From: Bartonella harrusi
GTDB lineage: Bacteria > Pseudomonadota > Alphaproteobacteria > Rhizobiales > Rhizobiaceae
DNA: 64,000 nucleotides
Reading direction: 5' to 3'
Assembly: GCF_024297065.1 (NCBI RefSeq)
Contig: NZ_CP101114.1
Coordinates: 1,552,501 to 1,616,500, forward strand
The notes beneath the pieces were generated by a model. It had not been told where the DNA came from and ran no database searches. It saw nothing but the letters and a program-made list of their open reading frames with translations. Of the stretch, positions 1 to 8,881 are shown one piece after another. The stretch's first letter is position 1; every line of letters begins with the position of its first letter. A program made the translations under genes and the position numbers.

Positions 1-2
1 CA

Positions 3-182
3 GAGATATTACATACAAAGCAGAGAGGAAAACAAGCATGGTCAGGCAAATCGTTGCTTATGCCGGATCTTGGCTTTCTTGTGACCACGACGACTAATGG
101 CACTTGTACAGCCTATGCTGTGGAGGGTGTTATGGATAAAGCTATAACAATGCTCCAGTTTAAACTGGGGGGCAATGATTGA
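3..182 (+). CDS. 3' end of an unidentified protein (partial)
   Basis: A reading frame is open from the window edge and ends at TGA 180-182, giving about 59 residues that finish in MLQFKLGGND. The composition looks protein-like (for example MPDLGFLVTTTNGTCTAYA), but I do not recognise a family and the start lies outside the window. It points the same way as the Zur gene 100 bp downstream, with no sign of co-transcription. It could also be a chance open frame. Confidence 0.3.
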   Translation, partial: EILHTKQRGKQAWSGKSLLMPDLGFLVTTTTNGTCTAYAVEGVMDKAITMLQFKLGGND

Positions 183-283
183 TACTGAGTTGGCTGATTC
201 TATATTCACCATTGCACAAAGACCTCATAAGTTTTATGCTCTACCATAGAGTAAAAAGCCCATAAAATAAAAGAAAGGTATCA

Positions 284-676
284 ATGTCCTCTAAACTTAC
301 GCGTAACCAAACATTGGTTCTCAATACTTTAAAGAATGCGCAAGGACCTTTAAGTGCTTATGCGATTCTTGATCATTTACGCAAAGAAGGATTTCGTGCA
401 CCTCTCCAAGTTTATCGCGCATTAGAAAAACTTGTCCAACTCAAGTGTATTCATCGTCTTGAAAGTGTAAATGCTTTTATGGCTTGTTTACATCCTGAAA
501 ATTGCCAACACGAACTGACAACTTTTATCATTTGTGAGAATTGTGGTAAGGTCAATGAAATACAAAACCAAACGATTGTATCTAACCTTAAACAAATGGT
601 TCAAGCAGTCGACTTTCAAGCACACAGCAGCACCCTAGAAATACGAGGCATTTGTAAACAATGCGCAACAGAGTAA
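284..676 (+). CDS. zur: Fur-family metalloregulator, Zur-like
   Basis: A 130-residue protein of the size expected for Fur-family repressors. The N-terminal winged helix covers about residues 1-65, with the recognition region APLQVYRALEKLVQLKCIHRLES. A His/Cys-rich metal-binding and dimerisation part follows. Two CxxC pairs (C84/C87 and C124/C127) form the structural zinc site of this family, and HPENCQH (residues 70-76) supplies further metal ligands. The wording 'HR.ES.NAF..C' in the wing is more typical of Zur than of Fur or Irr, so the likely role is zinc-dependent repression of zinc uptake genes. No zinc transporter is adjacent in this window. The ATG at 284 is preceded by AAAGAAAGG at a good distance. 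Assignment to Zur rather than another Fur paralogue is inference. Confidence 0.8.
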   Translation: MSSKLTRNQTLVLNTLKNAQGPLSAYAILDHLRKEGFRAPLQVYRALEKLVQLKCIHRLESVNAFMACLHPENCQHELTTFIICENCGKVNEIQNQTIVSNLKQMVQAVDFQAHSSTLEIRGICKQCATE

Positions 677-707
677 GATCTCAATACTTGCAAGTCTGTA
701 TATTTAG

Positions 708-733
708 CATTATGTTCTAAACATTATGTTCTA
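708..733. promoter_or_regulatory. 12-bp direct repeat ahead of the emrAB genes
   Basis: The sequence CATTATGTTCTA occurs twice, at 708-719 and 722-733, with 14 bp between repeat starts. It lies in the 171-bp gap between zur and the efflux genes. Its position fits an operator or upstream activator site, but no binding protein can be named from the sequence. Confidence 0.35.
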
Positions 734-847
734 GAATTGTCTTATTCTTTGAAACACTCTTATTCGTCTTTACATATGTATCGCTTTTTATCCTATAGCG
801 ATGAGCTTATTTTGCGCATTGAAAAATAAATTTGAAAGTATAAAATC

Positions 848-1924
848 ATGTCTACATCTGAGACAACTGTTTCAACAAAAAAAAAGAAAATAATGCACGC
901 TCTTCTTGTTGCCTGTGCGCTTTGTGTGCTTTGGTTTGGCTATAAATGGATAACAGATTGGCGTTATATGCTGGCAACAGATGATGCTTATGTCCAAGGA
1001 GATATAGCAGCTATTGCTCCTAAATTAAATGGATATATTGAAAAGATTGCTATTAAAGCAAACCAAATTATCAAGAAAGACGATGTCTTATTTCACTTAG
1101 ACGATGGCGATTATCAAATAGCCTTAGAACAGACAGAAGCCCGTCTCAACACACAACAAAAAACGCTTCTCCGTATTGATGCACAAATTATAGCTGCACG
1201 CAGTATTTTAGATGATGCGCAAGCACAAAAAGCTGCCGCCTCAGCCATAGCAACGAATGCACAACTAGCCTTACAACGCACGACGAAACTTAAAGCAAAT
1301 CACTATGCACCTCAATCGGATGTGGATGATGCCCAATCAGCTTATGAACAAGCCATTGCAAATGTTAAACGTGCAGAAGCACAAATAGCTGCGGCACGTG
1401 CGAATATTCAAGTTCTAGAAGCACAACGAAGTGAAACAGAAAGCCAAACAAAGAGTTTAGAGCTTTCGCGTAAAAAAGCACAACGTGATCTTGATTCAAC
1501 CATTATCCGGGCTCCATTTGATGGCATTATTGGGAATTTAACAGCAAAAACGGGCGATTTTGTGGTAAATGGCCAGCGCCTTGCCGCATTAGTCCCTCTC
1601 CACGCACTTTATATTGAAGCGAACTATAAAGAAACGCAGTTACAAAATATTCATTCAGGACAAACTGCTTATATTGTTGTTGATGCCTTCAAGAAAGATG
1701 TATTTACAGGTAAAGTACTTTCCATTTCCCCTGCAACGGGAGCTGTTTTTTCTCTCTTGCCACCACAAAATGCTACCGGTAACTTTACAAAAATTGTTCA
1801 ACGTATTCCTGTACGGATTGCTATTCCAGAAGACGTTTTAAAAACAGGGCGTATTCGAGCAGGAATGAGTGTTTCAGTGGAAATTGATACACGTACAAAG
1901 CCACAAGAGAAAGATCTCTTATAA
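848..1924 (+). CDS. emrA: HlyD/EmrA-family membrane fusion protein
   Basis: A 358-residue periplasmic adaptor of a drug efflux pump. It has a short cytoplasmic N-terminus with a lysine run, one transmembrane anchor at about residues 16-35 (ALLVACALCVLWFGY), and then the split biotinyl-lipoyl domain. The first half is DDAYVQGDIAAIAPKLNGYI near residue 45 and the second is IIRAPFDGIIGNL near residue 220. Between them lies a long alanine- and glutamine-rich coiled-coil hairpin (about 95-210). A beta-barrel region and a C-terminal GMSVSVEI segment follow. The MFS partner starts 33 bp downstream on the same strand, so the two form an operon of the EmrAB type. An outer-membrane TolC partner is not in this window. 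The substrate is unknown. Confidence 0.9.
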   Translation: MSTSETTVSTKKKKIMHALLVACALCVLWFGYKWITDWRYMLATDDAYVQGDIAAIAPKLNGYIEKIAIKANQIIKKDDVLFHLDDGDYQIALEQTEARLNTQQKTLLRIDAQIIAARSILDDAQAQKAAASAIATNAQLALQRTTKLKANHYAPQSDVDDAQSAYEQAIANVKRAEAQIAAARANIQVLEAQRSETESQTKSLELSRKKAQRDLDSTIIRAPFDGIIGNLTAKTGDFVVNGQRLAALVPLHALYIEANYKETQLQNIHSGQTAYIVVDAFKKDVFTGKVLSISPATGAVFSLLPPQNATGNFTKIVQRIPVRIAIPEDVLKTGRIRAGMSVSVEIDTRTKPQEKDLL

Positions 1925-1957
1925 CAAACGATCAATGATCTTAACGAGATATCTCCC

Positions 1958-3517
1958 ATGCCCGAGTCAACACACTCTCAAGAACACATAGGAATCCAAA
2001 AAATTGTCGTTTTCATTGCTATGTCTTTTGGCATGTTCATGGCTATTTTGGATATTCAAATTGTTTCTTCCTCTTTAGCTGAAATTCAGGCTGGTCTTTC
2101 AGCAAGTTCTGAAGAGATTTCATGGGTTCAAACCTCCTATCTGATCGCTGAAGTTATCATGTTACCTCTTTCTGGATTCTTAGGAAGATTGCTTTCAACA
2201 CGTGTTTTCTTTAGTATATCAGCTATCGGATTTACGATTACTTCTATTCTTTGCGCAACGGCAACATCGATTGAAGAGATGATTGTGTACCGAGCACTCC
2301 AAGGCTTTATTGGTGGAGGTATTATTCCGAGCGTCTTTGTTGCCTCCTATGTGCTTTTTCCACCATCAAAACGCCCTATTGTGACCCCTATCGTTGGACT
2401 GGTAGCAACATTAGCCCCCACCATTGGTCCAACAGTGGGCGGCTATCTCTGTCACATCTCATCATGGCATTGGCTCTTTCTCATTAATGTACCTTGCGGG
2501 GTTATTATCTCGATTCTCGCTTGGAAATTGATTGATTTTGATAAAGCTGATCCTTCTTTAATGAGCAAATTTGACTGGTTAGGACTCGTTTCTATGGCAG
2601 TATTTCTAGGAACTTTGGAATATATTCTAGAAGAAGGGACACGACGTGATTGGTTCAATGATAATTTGATTTTAACTTTATTCATTGTTATGATCTTATC
2701 AGCAGTCTTTTTCTTCTGGCGTGCTTTGACCGCAAAAGAACCAATTGTTGATCTCTCAACTTTTGCGAACTTTAACTTTTCAACCGCATCAATTTTTTCT
2801 TTTATGCTTGGAATAGGTCTTTATGGACTCACATATCTTTATCCTGTCTATTTAAGCCAAATTCGTCATTACGATGCTCTCATGATTGGAGAAACGTTAT
2901 TCCTTTCGGGATTTGTCATGTTATTAACCGCCCCCCTTGCCGGATTCCTTTCAGCACGAATTGATGCACGTTTGATGATAGCGATAGGACTTTTTGGCTT
3001 TGCATTAGGAACTTGGATGGCGAGCTCTATCACAGACAATTGGGATTTTTGGGAACTCTTTTGGCCTCAATTTTTCCGTGGTTTTTCTATTATGTTATGT
3101 ATGGTCCCTGTTAATAATATTGCCCTCGGGTCACTTCCACCGGAACGAATGCAAAATGCTTCTGGGCTGTTTAATCTCACACGTAATCTTGGTGGTGCCG
3201 TGGGACTTGCTATTATCAGCACCCTTATAACAAAACGCACAGACCTGCATTACGCACGAATAGCTGAAACCGTTCAATACGGAAATAACCAAGCAACTGA
3301 AATGCTTTCAAAGCTTACTCTATACTTCAAAACTGCAACTTTTGATTCACAGACTCTTGCTCTTTTCCAAATTTTTAATATGGCACGTATACAAGCAATG
3401 ATTATGGCTTTTAGCGATCTTTTCTTTATAATAACCATTATCTTTATCGTCTTGACATTCATGACCCTTTTTCTCAAAAAAACGCCTCCCCTCACCGACA
3501 CTCCTTCAGGTCACTGA
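1958..3517 (+). CDS. emrB: DHA2-family MFS drug efflux transporter, EmrB type
   Basis: A 519-residue inner-membrane protein with 14 predicted hydrophobic segments, the layout of the DHA2 (EmrB/QacA) drug:H+ antiporters. The N-terminus carries the family signature MAILDIQIVSSSLAEIQ in the first helix and SWVQTSYLIAEVIMLPLSG in the second. GGGIIPSVF and a TIGPTVGGYL motif C-like stretch follow. NLTRNLGGAVGLAI lies near residue 410, as in EmrB. It follows the membrane fusion gene directly and should work with it to export hydrophobic compounds through a TolC-type channel. No downstream gene is joined to the operon. The family is certain and the substrate is not known. Confidence 0.92.
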   Translation: MPESTHSQEHIGIQKIVVFIAMSFGMFMAILDIQIVSSSLAEIQAGLSASSEEISWVQTSYLIAEVIMLPLSGFLGRLLSTRVFFSISAIGFTITSILCATATSIEEMIVYRALQGFIGGGIIPSVFVASYVLFPPSKRPIVTPIVGLVATLAPTIGPTVGGYLCHISSWHWLFLINVPCGVIISILAWKLIDFDKADPSLMSKFDWLGLVSMAVFLGTLEYILEEGTRRDWFNDNLILTLFIVMILSAVFFFWRALTAKEPIVDLSTFANFNFSTASIFSFMLGIGLYGLTYLYPVYLSQIRHYDALMIGETLFLSGFVMLLTAPLAGFLSARIDARLMIAIGLFGFALGTWMASSITDNWDFWELFWPQFFRGFSIMLCMVPVNNIALGSLPPERMQNASGLFNLTRNLGGAVGLAIISTLITKRTDLHYARIAETVQYGNNQATEMLSKLTLYFKTATFDSQTLALFQIFNMARIQAMIMAFSDLFFIITIIFIVLTFMTLFLKKTPPLTDTPSGH

Positions 3518-4145
3518 GCTTAATCTTATGAAAGTTATCAAATCTTGTACCTGATATTTACACGCCCTACCCTTCGCATTCGGATAGGCACGCGTTCACA
3601 TATTGATGCAAAATACGAAAAGCAAATATCTTTCCATATTTTATATACCAGAAAAGGCTTCAGCAAAAACATGTTTAAGTATAGCCTTCCTCCATTGAGG
3701 AATAATCATTTTAAATTTACAAACTCTTTAAGTACAAATTCATTTAGATATTTTTAGAGACATCGATAATCATCACAAAAAAGCTTTTCTTCTGATTCAC
3801 TGTAATTTATGGAATGGACCAATGGCACCAAAAATAAAATTTTTATTTTCATGAGTCTAGCTTTAAATCCTAACTTCAATTGAAAGATTTTCAGTATCCA
3901 TCAACTGGAAAAGCTCTGTAAAAAATCGATAAAAACGGCTCACAAGTTTTTCTAAAACCATCTAAAACAGCGCAAAAGATGCAAACCCCTCAATAAACAA
4001 CTGAAATTATCATAGAATCCAGAAATGCAAATGAAGAAAAAACTGATAGGCAATAAATCTCTCTTCAAACTTTGCATCTCAGAAAAATATCTTGCCATGA
4101 AGAAAAATGATTCCCACAGCCATCGCTGTTGGCAAATAAAACTCC
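3518..4145. other. Intergenic, 628 bp, no gene seen
   Basis: This stretch lies between the convergent efflux and acetyltransferase genes. It is AT-rich, and the short frames in it have no protein-like composition. I see no tRNA, no clear terminator with a T-run and no repeat shared with the rest of the window. Confidence 0.6.
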
Positions 4146-4730
4146 CTAAGCAACTTTATAATGCTGAAAGCGGTTTAATTTTTCTCGTTCTCCACTAGAG
4201 ACCAAAGTACCGTAGCATCCAGAAAGATATTCTGGTATCAATTCCAACGCTTGAAAACGGTGCTTTTCATAAGGGCCCGGCATTGCCAAATTTTTTGTTA
4301 AACTGCTTGAGAAACCAAAACGCTGATAAAAGTCACAATCCCCCACAAGCAAAATAGCCCCATAACCTAATTCTTTTGCCTTTTGAGTTGCATGATGCAT
4401 CAGAACAGATCCTATCCCCATACCAGAATATTCCTCTGAAACAGCCAAAGGTCCTAAAAGCAAAGCATGTTGTGTGCCATTTTGCTTTTTTTTAAACCGC
4501 ACATGCCAAAGCCGTACACTCCCCACCAGCTCTCCAAGTGCATTTTTAACAACAAAGGATAACCCACACGCCGCCAAACGCCCACGACGTAAAGCTTCTG
4601 ATGACTTACGCCTACGTCCCTTTCCCAGAGCTAAATCGAGCAAGTTTTCCCGGTGTGGTTTATCAGCTTCTTGTTCACAAGCAAGCGTAAAAAGCGCACC
4701 ATTTTTTGTTTGAAAATGTATCATATTCAT
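4146..4730 (-). CDS. GNAT-family N-acetyltransferase
   Basis: A protein of about 194 residues with the GNAT fold. The acetyl-CoA pyrophosphate-binding motif A is clear: LLGPLAVSEEYSGMGIGSVLMHHA (two halves, LGPLAVSEEYSG and GMGIGSVLMHHA), with the Q/R-x-x-G-x-G/A loop represented by SGMGIGS. It is followed by GYGAILLVGDCDFYQRFGF, as in YhbS-like acetyltransferases. The frame is open from a GTG at 4748, but the ATG at 4730, with AGGTG about ten bases ahead, is the better start. It lies just downstream of ornithine decarboxylase on the same strand (46-bp gap), so co-transcription is likely. A polyamine or another small amine is a possible acceptor, but that is only a guess from the neighbour. 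Confidence 0.82.
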   Translation of the reverse strand: MNMIHFQTKNGALFTLACEQEADKPHRENLLDLALGKGRRRKSSEALRRGRLAACGLSFVVKNALGELVGSVRLWHVRFKKKQNGTQHALLLGPLAVSEEYSGMGIGSVLMHHATQKAKELGYGAILLVGDCDFYQRFGFSSSLTKNLAMPGPYEKHRFQALELIPEYLSGCYGTLVSSGEREKLNRFQHYKVA

Positions 4731-4776
4731 CTTTGACACACACCTCACTATACCTTTGTTGTGATAAATAAGAAAC

Positions 4777-5910
4777 TTAAATCACATAAGACCGCAAAGG
4801 CTCAAAACCATTAAAAGCAACAGAAGCATAAGTTGCCGTGTAAGCACCCGTTCCATGTATCAACAACGCATCCCCTACCGTAAGAGATAAAGGTAAGGGA
4901 TAAGGTATTTTTTCATAAAGAACATCCGCCGAATCGCATGTTGGACCTGCTAAAATGCAAGGCACCATTTCCGTATCATTATGGGGTGTTTCAATAGGAT
5001 AGCGAATAGCTTCATCCATCGTCTCAGTAAGACCATTAAATTTTCCAACATCAAGATAAACCCATCGGACATTATCATTGTCCGCTTTTTTGGATATAAG
5101 CACAACTTCTGTGCGAATAACACCAGCATTCCCAACCATCCCACGCCCTGGCTCGATAATGGTTTCAGGAATACGATTACCAAAATATTTTTTCAAGGAA
5201 TCAAAAACAGCCGTACCATAAGCTTGTTCGGTAGGAACATCTTTCAAATAACGCGTTGGAAATCCCCCTCCCATATTAACGAGCTTTAATAAAATCCCTT
5301 CTTGCTCCAAATGTCTAAAAACCGTAGCCGCATCGAATAAAGCACGATCCCATGCATTCAGATCTGTCTGTTGAGATCCTACATGAAAAGAAACACCATA
5401 CGCTTGTAAACCTAATTGATGTGCCCGACGTAAGACATCGACAGCCATGGCAGGAACACAACCAAACTTACGCGACAATGGCCACTCTGCCCCTTTTCCA
5501 TCAGTCAGGACACGACAAAAAACGCGAGCTCCTGGAGCAGCACGCGCAATTTTTTCTACTTCTTCAACACAATCAACCGCATAAAGCGAAAGACCCAATG
5601 CATATGCGCGCGCAATATCACGCTCTTTTTTGATGGTATTTCCAAAAGAAATACGATCCGGCGTCGCTCCTGCTTTTAACGCCATTTCAATTTCTGCAAC
5701 AGAAGCAGCATCAAAAGACGATCCTAAAGATGCAAGCAAACGCAAAATTTCAGGAGCAGGATTTGCCTTTATCGCATAAAAAATGCGAGACTGAGGAAGA
5801 GCTTTTTCAAAATTTAAATAATTTTCACGGACAACATCAAGGTCAACAATTAAGCATGGCCCTTCAGAATGATGTTTTGCAAGAAAATCACGAATACGTT
5901 GCGTTACCAT
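4777..5910 (-). CDS. odc: Ornithine (or ornithine/lysine) decarboxylase, fold III
   Basis: PLP-dependent decarboxylase making putrescine from ornithine, the entry to polyamine synthesis in Rhizobiales. The protein has 377 residues from the ATG at 5910, the usual length for the alphaproteobacterial enzyme. The PLP lysine is K48 in FYAIKANP. Other family motifs are SFDAASVAEIEMAL, SFHVGSQ, NMGGGFP, IEPGRGMVGNAG and, in the C-terminal barrel, GPTCDSADV with the catalytic cysteine. A longer frame reaches 5934, but GGGAGA sits eight bases before the 5910 ATG. A small hairpin (AAGGG..CCCTT) lies directly ahead of this site. A long structured leader precedes the gene. Some homologues also accept lysine, and the sequence alone does not decide this. 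Confidence 0.9.
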   Translation of the reverse strand: MVTQRIRDFLAKHHSEGPCLIVDLDVVRENYLNFEKALPQSRIFYAIKANPAPEILRLLASLGSSFDAASVAEIEMALKAGATPDRISFGNTIKKERDIARAYALGLSLYAVDCVEEVEKIARAAPGARVFCRVLTDGKGAEWPLSRKFGCVPAMAVDVLRRAHQLGLQAYGVSFHVGSQQTDLNAWDRALFDAATVFRHLEQEGILLKLVNMGGGFPTRYLKDVPTEQAYGTAVFDSLKKYFGNRIPETIIEPGRGMVGNAGVIRTEVVLISKKADNDNVRWVYLDVGKFNGLTETMDEAIRYPIETPHNDTEMVPCILAGPTCDSADVLYEKIPYPLPLSLTVGDALLIHGTGAYTATYASVAFNGFEPLRSYVI

Positions 5911-6330
5911 TTGCAATTCTCCCAAGGGAAGCAATCCCTTCCTCTCTATTTAGACAGCAGAGAGCCGCCAATAACCAAAAGACGAAAAGCATACAACCGC
6001 CTCCTACACCCTGATGACAAAAAAATCAGGAAGAAAACAGAATTGTATTGAGCGAAGGAACAGCGCGAAAACCGCGTTATTCTACTTTATCTGCCTTTTT
6101 GATTGGAGTTGAGAAAACCACTTCCGCACTGAAGGCAATGAGGTGTGCCTCTATAGTTACCTCAGCGTTTGGACAGCTGAAAGACACCAGAAAGGCCCGC
6201 ACCGTCGTTGCTTCAAGATGTCCTCATTCTTCCGGTTGGCCAAAAGAATGACTGGAGCGGTTAGTTCCAGGTACCGTACCGGTTAATCTCACCATTTGAG
6301 AACCAGTGGACACCCACAGGCACGTGCGAC
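5911..6330 (-). promoter_or_regulatory. Structured 5' leader of ornithine decarboxylase (speF-motif candidate)
   Basis: The 400 bases ahead of the decarboxylase, read on the minus strand, are more GC-rich than the surroundings and carry several hairpins. These include GGTACGGTACC near 6275, CATTCTT..AAGAATG at about 6215-6250, TGAGGT..ACCTCA near 6140-6165 and GCGGTTTTCGC near 6073. Close to the gene are CCTGAT..ATCAGG (6011-6031) and CTCT..AGAG. Corbino and colleagues described a conserved RNA, the speF motif, upstream of this same gene class in alphaproteobacteria. Position and structure fit it, but I could not run the covariance model and the boundaries are approximate. Confidence 0.55.
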
Positions 6331-7010
6331 TTTGGGCAAGATTGCATATAAGACCAATTTTTATTCATTTCAATCATTTTTTTTATTTTAAACATTTTTT
6401 AATTTTTAAAAACAAAATGATGCAAAAAAGTAACACTCCTCACCAGCAGATAAATAATCTTCCCCCTTTAAAAGCGTTACAATCTTCACGAAGAAACACA
6501 TCATTTAGCTGCCAATCCACACTCTTACCTTTAAGAGAGCTTCTTTGCTTGAGGATTCCTATCCTCTCTTCTCTCATCATCTATGGAAAAGGAACTCAAA
6601 GACCCCTTGGGGAACATCCTTGTGATGTTTATGAAATCATAAGGCCAACACGACCATTTCATTTCCTCCTTTATACCAGTCTCATCTTTAACAGCTTACT
6701 AATCGTATATTATATCATTCTAAAATGGCTTTTAAAAATGCATAACCTCTATATTGAGCTACCCCCTTCTCATTGCATAAAATTTGCTGTTTCAGAATGT
6801 AAGATATTTGCAAAAAAACCAACATTATAAGATCAAGGATACCGGATAAAAAGACATGGCGTCGGTTTATATCTCTCCATCAACCTCTTCGTTTTATACA
6901 CCAAACAAAAAGCGAGAAAACGACTCAGCCTTATAAAATGTTCTTACGCTCCTCTTAAAAAGCTTCTCTCTTAACCAACAGAAAGTTTTAAACTTTAAGG
7001 GACAATATTT
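6331..7010. other. Intergenic, 680 bp, no convincing gene
   Basis: This region lies between the decarboxylase leader and trhO. A 174-codon frame on the plus strand (6306-6830) has low-complexity, Phe/Ile/Leu-rich composition and no recognisable domain, and I treat it as non-coding. On the minus strand there are hairpins such as CCCCAAGGGG near 6605-6620. The promoter of the decarboxylase leader must lie here, but I cannot place it. Confidence 0.5.
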
Positions 7011-7928
7011 TTATGAACCTTGATGAGACTGAACAGCACGCAATTTTGCAAGTTGGAACTGCCTATGACGCTCCCGAAAACGCTGCCTATCAGCTTCATT
7101 CCGCATGTTATAACAAGAATCACACGAGACACCTTCTTCATAATGAGACGATAATTTGCTTTCAGCATTGATAGGGGAACGGCATGCCCGACACAATTCA
7201 CGCCCACACTCTTCAAGACCATGGCCAACAGAAACACGCTCATCAAAAACAAAGCATTCACCCCACCACAAACTTTTTTCTTTTGGGATTTTTTCCAAAT
7301 ATTTAAGAATACCACCTTTGAGATGATAAACCTGATCATAGCCAAGCTCACGGACATAAGCGGTCGATTTTTCGCAGCGAATACCACCTGTACAAAACAT
7401 AGCCACTTTCTTTTTCTTTTTCAAATCAGCTTCATGTTTGCGCACCCATTCAGGAAATTCTCGAAATGTTTTAATCCGTGGATCAACGGCTCCTTGAAAA
7501 CTGCCAAGTGCATATTCATAATCATTGCGCGTATCAATCAAGATTGTTTCTTTATCTTGGATTAAAGCATTCCAATCTTCAGGGTCGACATAAGTACCAA
7601 CAACCTTTAACGGATCAATACCTTCAACCCCCATTGTTACAATTTCTTTTTTCAATCGCACTTTTAGTCGATGAAAAGGCATTTTTGACGCCCATGAATA
7701 TTTAATTTCCAGCGTTTGAAATGCCGATTCACCGTTAATAAAATTGGCTAATGCTTTAATTGCAGCACAAGACCCCGCAACAGTTCCATTAATACCCTCT
7801 TGTGCTAAAAGCAGAGTCCCTTTGATGCCATTTGTTTGGCATAAATCCAGCAAAGGTTTCTGTAATTGACGATAATGCTTCAAATCAGCGAAGCAATAAA
7901 GTGCAGCAACTTTAAAATTCTTTTCCAT
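7011..7928 (-). CDS. trhO: tRNA uridine(34) hydroxylase, rhodanese-fold (TrhO/YceA)
   Basis: About 305 residues, the normal length of the UPF0176/TrhO family. These enzymes hydroxylate uridine 34 of certain tRNAs to 5-hydroxyuridine with molecular oxygen. The N-terminal ferredoxin-like domain carries [14 protein letters not shown]. The central rhodanese domain carries [20 protein letters not shown] and the active-site loop [13 protein letters not shown], with the catalytic cysteine in CTGGIRC. A cysteine-rich C-terminus ([12 protein letters not shown] and CDSCYN) fits a metal-binding tail seen in many members. The frame extends to a TTG at 7964, but [16 protein letters not shown] at 7928 matches the usual N-terminus. 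It is divergent from eda. Confidence 0.88.
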   Translation of the reverse strand: MEKNFKVAALYCFADLKHYRQLQKPLLDLCQTNGIKGTLLLAQEGINGTVAGSCAAIKALANFINGESAFQTLEIKYSWASKMPFHRLKVRLKKEIVTMGVEGIDPLKVVGTYVDPEDWNALIQDKETILIDTRNDYEYALGSFQGAVDPRIKTFREFPEWVRKHEADLKKKKKVAMFCTGGIRCEKSTAYVRELGYDQVYHLKGGILKYLEKIPKEKSLWWGECFVFDERVSVGHGLEECGRELCRACRSPINAESKLSSHYEEGVSCDSCYNMRNEADRQRFRERHRQFQLAKLRAVQSHQGS

Positions 7929-8045
7929 AAGTCTTGCCATAACGCGCGTTTCATTCAATTTCAAGATCTATTCATCGACTCTTTAACATATTGTGCTTAA
8001 TCAAACGATAGCAACAATATCATCTCTCAAAGAAAGAAAAATACC

Positions 8046-8711
8046 ATGTGCCAAAAAATAGATCACCTTTTATCACTGCTTCAAGAACAAACTGTCATAC
8101 CTGTTTTGTGCATTGACGATTTACAAAACGCAATACCCCTCGCACGCGCTCTTGTCAAAGGCGGATTGAAAACAATTGAGATCACATTGAGAACAGCATA
8201 TGCATGCGATACAATAAAAGCAATTGCACAAGAAGTGCCTGAAGCTATTGTTGGAGCAGGAACAATCCTCAACGATGCGCACTACGAACAAGCAGAACGT
8301 GCAGGAGCAAAGTTTATCGTAAGCCCCGGCTTCTCAAACGCATTGATCGATTGTGCAAAAAACAGTGAAATCCCCTTTCTCCCAGGCGTAGTGACACCAA
8401 GTGAATGTATAAAAGCACTAGAAAAAGGCTATTCATATCTTAAATTTTTTCCTGCTGAAGCAGCGGGGGATATTGCCTTTGTGCAAGCTTTATCCTCTCC
8501 CTTCTCTAAAATTAGGCTTTGCCCAACAGGTGGCATTACACAAAAAAATGCTACACAATGGCTCCAGCTTTCTAATGTCTTCTGCATTGGAGGATCTTGG
8601 ATGGCTCCTCAACAACTTATTGCAGCAAGTGATTGGGATGCAATCAGCGCCTTAGCACAGACAGCAGCACAGCTCTTTTCTCATCCTACCAAAGCGCATT
8701 CCACAACATAA
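8046..8711 (+). CDS. eda: KDPG / 2-keto-4-hydroxyglutarate aldolase
   Basis: A 221-residue class I aldolase that splits 2-keto-3-deoxy-6-phosphogluconate to pyruvate and glyceraldehyde-3-phosphate (Entner-Doudoroff) or cleaves 2-keto-4-hydroxyglutarate. E45 (TIEITLRT), the GAGTI loop (about 70-74), SPGF (93-96), PGVVTPSE and the Schiff-base lysine K133 in KFFPAEAAG are all present, followed by CPTGGI. The last eleven or so codons and the stop are unusual. Their DNA (about 8678-8720) matches the reverse complement of the 3' end of the neighbouring fpr gene, so the C-terminal tail SHPTKAHSTT comes from a duplicated antisense segment. The catalytic core is untouched. edd is not in this window. 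Confidence 0.92.
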   Translation: MCQKIDHLLSLLQEQTVIPVLCIDDLQNAIPLARALVKGGLKTIEITLRTAYACDTIKAIAQEVPEAIVGAGTILNDAHYEQAERAGAKFIVSPGFSNALIDCAKNSEIPFLPGVVTPSECIKALEKGYSYLKFFPAEAAGDIAFVQALSSPFSKIRLCPTGGITQKNATQWLQLSNVFCIGGSWMAPQQLIAASDWDAISALAQTAAQLFSHPTKAHSTT

Positions 8712-8865
8712 GTGGCGGCCCCCTTCAACAAGACCAAAGGCTTCACACATCCATGCACAATCTTTTAGCATTGCCATAGAACCGCAAATCATTACGCGCT
8801 CTTCATCAGGGATGATTTTCGGCAAACCTGTCGTTTCAAAAAAAGCACCGCTCTTCGAAAAGCGG
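8678..8865 (-). pseudogene. Partial decayed copy of the fpr 3' end
   Basis: The bases after the eda catalytic region repeat the 3' end of fpr (8882-9055), including the stretch encoding ICGSMAMLKDCARMCEAFG, but with point changes and a 12-base deletion relative to the intact gene. In the fpr frame it contains stops, so it is dead as an fpr copy. Its outer end still supplies the eda stop codon. A short hairpin (CCGCTC..AAGCGG) sits at its inner end near 8850. Confidence 0.85.
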
Positions 8866-8881
8866 CATCACAACGCTTCTC

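Noticed and set aside
6306..6830. 174-codon frame on the plus strand
   Set aside because: Low-complexity hydrophobic composition, no domain, and it begins within the structured leader of the decarboxylase on the other strand.
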